NCBI GenBank assembly: GCA_017615125.1
Contig: JAGAAS010000089.1
Coordinates: forward strand, 24,135-88,134
Length of the DNA stretch: 64,000 nt
DNA from: Bacteroidaceae bacterium
GTDB lineage: Bacteria > Bacteroidota > Bacteroidia > Bacteroidales > Bacteroidaceae
Reading direction: 5' to 3'
Part shown: positions 62,101 to 64,000 of the stretch, piece by piece
How positions within the stretch are numbered: position 1 is the stretch's first letter
Layout: every line of letters starts with the position of its first letter
Notes under the pieces: model-generated
The model's database searches: none
What the model saw: only the letters and a program-made list of their open reading frames with translations
What the model was told of the DNA's origin: nothing
Translations under genes and position numbers: made by a program

Positions 62101-63262
62101 CGTTCCACGTTAGATTCCCGTTGATATACGTATGATGCCGCACGGCAGGATAGGAATTGTCGTAGGCATTGATCTGCCACATGTGGTAGGTGTTGTCGGA
62201 AGTAGCAGCAAAGACAATAGCTGCCGACGCCTTCACGAGGTACATATCCCAGTCGACGGCATAGTGGATCTTTTCGTTCGTATCGGCTTTCTGCCAAGCG
62301 AGCACGTGTCCTTGCGTCGAGCCGACGATGCGCAGCTTCCCGTTGACGACGGAACCTGCCGTGAAGCCGTTGCCTGCCGAGAAGTCCTCCGAGAAGAGCA
62401 GCGTGCCGTCGGCCTTCTTAAGGACGATGTTGTCGTAGACGCCTATCTCCTCGCGGCTGTCTCGCTCGCCGTGATCCTCGCGCATACCTATCTTCCCGAA
62501 CTTGAAGCTGCCTCTCCGCTCGTCAACCAATACATTATTAATATAGGTACGCGCGAGGCTGGCATCCGTCACTTCGATGCGTAGCAGAAAGGCATCCGTG
62601 TTATTCAGGTTCACCTTGCCCGTCAGGTTGATGTTGGCGAGACACGAGGGATTGCCGTTCTTCCACACATGAGGGCGGAGCCTCGGATAGTCTCCTTCGG
62701 TATTCAGCTGCCAGAAGTAGAAGTTGCTCTCATCCTGACAAGCAAAGCAGAATCCGGCTGCTGTGCGCTCTATCTGCACTTCTCCCTCAAGGGTGTAGTC
62801 GGTAATCTCGTCCGACTGCTCTCCCGCAGGCAAGGCGCTGGCTTTCACCCAGATGGCATTGTCCCATCCGCTGCCCAGCAGGCCTGTCTCGAAATAGGCT
62901 TCTTCCGACGAGCGGGCTTCATTGCCCTTGTTGTCGCGCGCTACAACATGCCAATAGTAACGTGTGGCTGGCTGAAGAGGAATCCCCGAGGCTGCCACGT
63001 TGACAGAAGCATCCGAATCGACAAGCCCCGAGTCCCAAACCGTCTCAGAACCCTCAGCGTCGGAAGTAACGACTATCCGATAGGACGTCTGCACAACGCT
63101 CCTGTCGGTGCTCTGAAGCTGCCAAGAGAAATGCGGCGTCGGCGTATCTATCGGCATAGGGTTACGCAACGACTCAACACGCAGATTGTCAACCGTCAAG
63201 GAAAAAGCCGCTGAGATGATCAGGAAACAGCTCGCCAGAAAAAGGATATGTCTTTTTTTCAT
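59147..63262 (-). CDS. Alpha-L-rhamnosidase (GH78) with two inserted laminin-G-like domains
   Basis: The 1371-residue secreted enzyme has a signal peptide (FLASCFLIISAAFS), an N-terminal beta domain (PTPHFSWQLQS, about 25-125), two similar concanavalin-like inserts (about 130-300, FYFWQLNTEGDYPRLR, and 310-480, YHMWQINAYDNSYPAVR), a GH78 N-terminal beta-sandwich (FMNGQRVGHV, GALGAIVTSGWWAGA) and an (alpha/alpha)6 catalytic barrel with VPTDCPQRDERLGWMADTQ. The C-terminus (INVFDIAGRSFRAE, GIYIVGDKKVFVK) is a T9SS-type sorting tail or its Bacteroidetes relative. It removes rhamnose from plant or bacterial glycans. -7 TATCTTTG at 63307-63300. Confidence 0.9.
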   Translation of the reverse strand: MKKRHILFLASCFLIISAAFSLTVDNLRVESLRNPMPIDTPTPHFSWQLQSTDRSVVQTSYRIVVTSDAEGSETVWDSGLVDSDASVNVAASGIPLQPATRYYWHVVARDNKGNEARSSEEAYFETGLLGSGWDNAIWVKASALPAGEQSDEITDYTLEGEVQIERTAAGFCFACQDESNFYFWQLNTEGDYPRLRPHVWKNGNPSCLANINLTGKVNLNNTDAFLLRIEVTDASLARTYINNVLVDERRGSFKFGKIGMREDHGERDSREEIGVYDNIVLKKADGTLLFSEDFSAGNGFTAGSVVNGKLRIVGSTQGHVLAWQKADTNEKIHYAVDWDMYLVKASAAIVFAATSDNTYHMWQINAYDNSYPAVRHHTYINGNLTWNDATFTQFTKRDIIGHLHHYRVEVDNGVIYTYVDGTLVDTFVDNTGTAVKGDIGMRVDANTGEEAYYDNIVVTEYDDEGNPKVVLSEDFEDVSSNWFFDAAIEEFQNSRMCHVKSASGEKKVMQTSTEGEPMFRKTFEVKKKVVSAKLFTSGLGVYDVFMNGQRVGHVQSDGTVFYEELKPGWTDYRYRVFYSMHDVTPFLCEGKNALGAIVTSGWWAGAVMHGAYGNPEKGFLAKLLITYEDNSQDIIVSDLSWLSSKAGALKKGDIYDGEIYDARLASPWATASFDDSRWNGVAENKDFSGKVEAFTGGFVKVLPERIQQVKTATVYEGSKSAGSDYGMANVVGTQEGVAPVTVKKGQAVVFDFGQNVVGWVDFKVKGKAGNRLKMRFVEMLNDTGSRSRGNDGPGGTPYLANLRSAKASLYYTLCGDEEGESYHSSMTFFGFRYCEVTPSDDVEILAIEAQPVSSSTEDRGFVQTSNALVNQLFSNIQWGQRGNLLSVPTDCPQRDERLGWMADTQVFSRTGLFNAYMESFYRKWMQDVRDGQRSDGAYPGIAPECWGQPFGQCVWADAGILVPWNIYLMTGNKDVLQENYDSMERYMNFLSTQVFDGYQYNGGGLTWGDWLSFVTTDTRYIAVAYYALVAQLMSKMSKALSEEDNEAYSRKSKQYDQLFENIKEEFRKRYLVPVRQTTQTAYLMALDFNLLEEDEIENFKKRLSNAIRSNGYKLNTGFAGTAILNTTLSRFGLTDYAYDLLLQRNCPSWLYSVDQGATTIWERWNSYTKESGFGDPGMNSFNHYAYGAVGEWMYRYMLGIEYDEEQPGFHHIILQPQPDCRTTLPNKQELITSASGCHQSYYGVIRSSWQTTDADALEYECTVPANTTATLYLPVGEELTPVYEGNVVAEEAEGVEYVGFENGCRVYRLGSGSYRFTTTLKSGFEYITSDAKKMDINVFDIAGRSFRAEKYSAEDLQQGIYIVGDKKVFVK

Positions 63263-63299
63263 AGTATTACGAAATCGCTAACGTGAATAAATCCAGTCA

Positions 63300-63307
63300 C
63301 AAAGATA
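63300..63307 (-). promoter_or_regulatory. -7 element of the rhamnosidase gene
   Basis: TATCTTTG on the minus strand; leader of about 30 bases. Confidence 0.5.
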
Positions 63308-63489
63308 AAGTTTTTTTGGAAAAAAATAAAGAAACGCACATTTTTCCTGTCCTTTCCGCCTGTAAGCAGCACTCTGCATTTCCAAAAAGAAGAAACCACT
63401 TCAGAAAAAGAAGAAATCATTTTCCGTCTCAAGAAAAACACGTCTTATTCGTTAGGAACTAAGCTTTTTCCGCAAAGAAAAATTCAAAC

Positions 63490-63545
63490 GACGCATGCGT
63501 CGTTTATAAAAGATGCATGCGTCGCTTATAAAAGTCCCATGCGTC
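63490..63545. repeat. 22-base-period palindromic mini-array (GACGCATGCGTC type), copy B
   Basis: Three 12-base units at 63490 (GACGCATGCGTC), 63512 (GATGCATGCGTC) and 63534 (GTCCCATGCGTC) are exactly 22 bases apart, with spacers GTTTATAAAA and GCTTATAAAA. Read on the minus strand it aligns along its length with the array at 37442, including the flanking GTTTGAATTTTTCT. Confidence 0.87.
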
Positions 63546-63628
63546 TTTTCGCGGTTCGAAAAAGACGAGCACTTAATGACGAAGGATTCTCCATTATTGA
63601 ATAAATGCCGCACCGAAGTTGTTTTCAT

Positions 63629-64000
63629 CTTCGGTTTCAAGCAAGCTTCGCCTTTGAAAAAAAACATGAATTTATTATTTCTTCGCTCTTTGGCACCACC
63701 TTTAACCTTCGGTTTTAGATAGGCGGCGCCTCGGAATAAAAAATATTTGGAAAATTATTTTGTTCTTCGCTTGGCTTGCACTACCCTTAACCTTCGGTTT
63801 TAGGTAGGCGGCGCCTCGGAATAAAAAATATTTACCAAAATATTTTGTTCTTCGCTCGGCTTGCACTACCTTTAACCAACCGTTTTAGGTAGGCGGCGCC
63901 TCGGAATAAAAAATATTTACCAAAATATTTTGTTCTTCGCTCGGCTTGCACTACCTTTAACCAACCGTTTTAGGTAGGCGGCGCCTCGGAATAAAAAATA
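63629..64000. repeat. 85-bp tandem repeat array, continuing past the window edge
   Basis: The unit beginning AGGCGGCGCC starts at 63721, 63806, 63891 and 63976, exactly 85 bases apart. The second and third units are identical. The first differs at about nine positions, and a more decayed unit of about 78 bases lies at 63629-63707. Each unit carries CTACCT...AGGTAG arms around AAC...GTT that can form a hairpin. No gene is seen from 63263 to 64000 apart from this array, the promoter and the 22-base array. Confidence 0.92.

Noticed and set aside
63629-64000. CRISPR array reading of the 85-bp repeats
   Set aside because: Repeats are contiguous and identical through their full length; there are no unique spacers and no cas gene.

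Overview
The window is 64 kb of ordinary chromosome from a member of the Bacteroidales, most like Prevotellaceae or Bacteroidaceae. Several lineage markers support this: Bacteroidetes-type promoters (TTTG, about 19-22 bases, then TAnnTTTG) ahead of many genes; a short RpoD without region 1.1; DUF4295 next to L33 and L28; DUF4924, DUF5686 and DUF5723 proteins; an HU-CCDC81-SPOR protein; lipoproteins with Bacteroidetes lipoboxes; and a sorting-domain-like or dockerin-like tail on secreted enzymes. I see no prophage, insertion sequence, integrase or CRISPR array. The only RNA gene recognised is one tRNA-Arg(TCT).

Layout. 1-6 kb: a DUF4369 lipoprotein (cut by the window edge), a small membrane protein and FtsB read leftwards; dnaX reads rightwards; then tsaD, the CinA C-terminal amidase, L28, L33 and DUF4295 read leftwards. 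6-10.5 kb: a phenylacetate-CoA ligase with an ACT-domain partner, rfbC, and an HU-CCDC81-SPOR/FHA pair. 10.7-15.2 kb: a Tat-exported Gfo/Idh/MocA oxidoreductase followed by a HEAT-repeat protein with two DUF1080 domains, probably a periplasmic 3-keto-glycoside pathway. 15.3-28 kb, all leftward: an ECF sigma factor, fmt, a ClC channel, tsaC, prfC, rfbD, DUF4924, DUF5723, a giant lipoprotein and a DUF308 membrane protein. 28-37.4 kb: asparaginase, a Na/Ca exchanger, the tRNA, a degenerate P-loop protein, a WYL regulator, two tiny ORFs, a thioredoxin lipoprotein, and the operon GT2-pyrC-MetH activation domain. 37.6-44 kb, leftward: an aspartate-kinase-like protein, endonuclease I, YhhN, a metallophosphoesterase and a GH16 enzyme. 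44-48 kb: an AlaX-like editing protein, DUF5686 and an aldo/keto reductase. 48-58 kb, leftward: a TonB receptor, a C11 peptidase, two surface/envelope proteins, rpoD, htrA, a DUF721 protein and recF. 58-64 kb: a TPR protein, a large GH78 rhamnosidase and a gene-free repeat region.

The genes cover core information processing (dnaX, recF, rpoD, prfC, fmt, t6A synthesis by TsaC/TsaD, ribosomal proteins), envelope functions (FtsB, HtrA, SPOR protein, DUF5686, TonB receptor), dTDP-rhamnose synthesis (rfbC and rfbD, far apart) and secreted glycan breakdown (GH16, GH78, DUF1080).

The least explained material is between the genes. (1) A family of AT-rich dispersed repeats with a palindromic core occurs at ten intergenic sites. 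(2) Three mini-arrays have an exact 22-base period, each unit a 12-base palindrome plus a 10-base spacer; two are related copies in opposite orientation and the third has the same layout with a different palindrome. (3) An 85-bp tandem repeat with a conserved hairpin runs off the right edge of the window. Coding oddities are an aspartate-kinase-like protein that has lost the usual catalytic motifs and a GTPase-like protein without the Walker A lysine.
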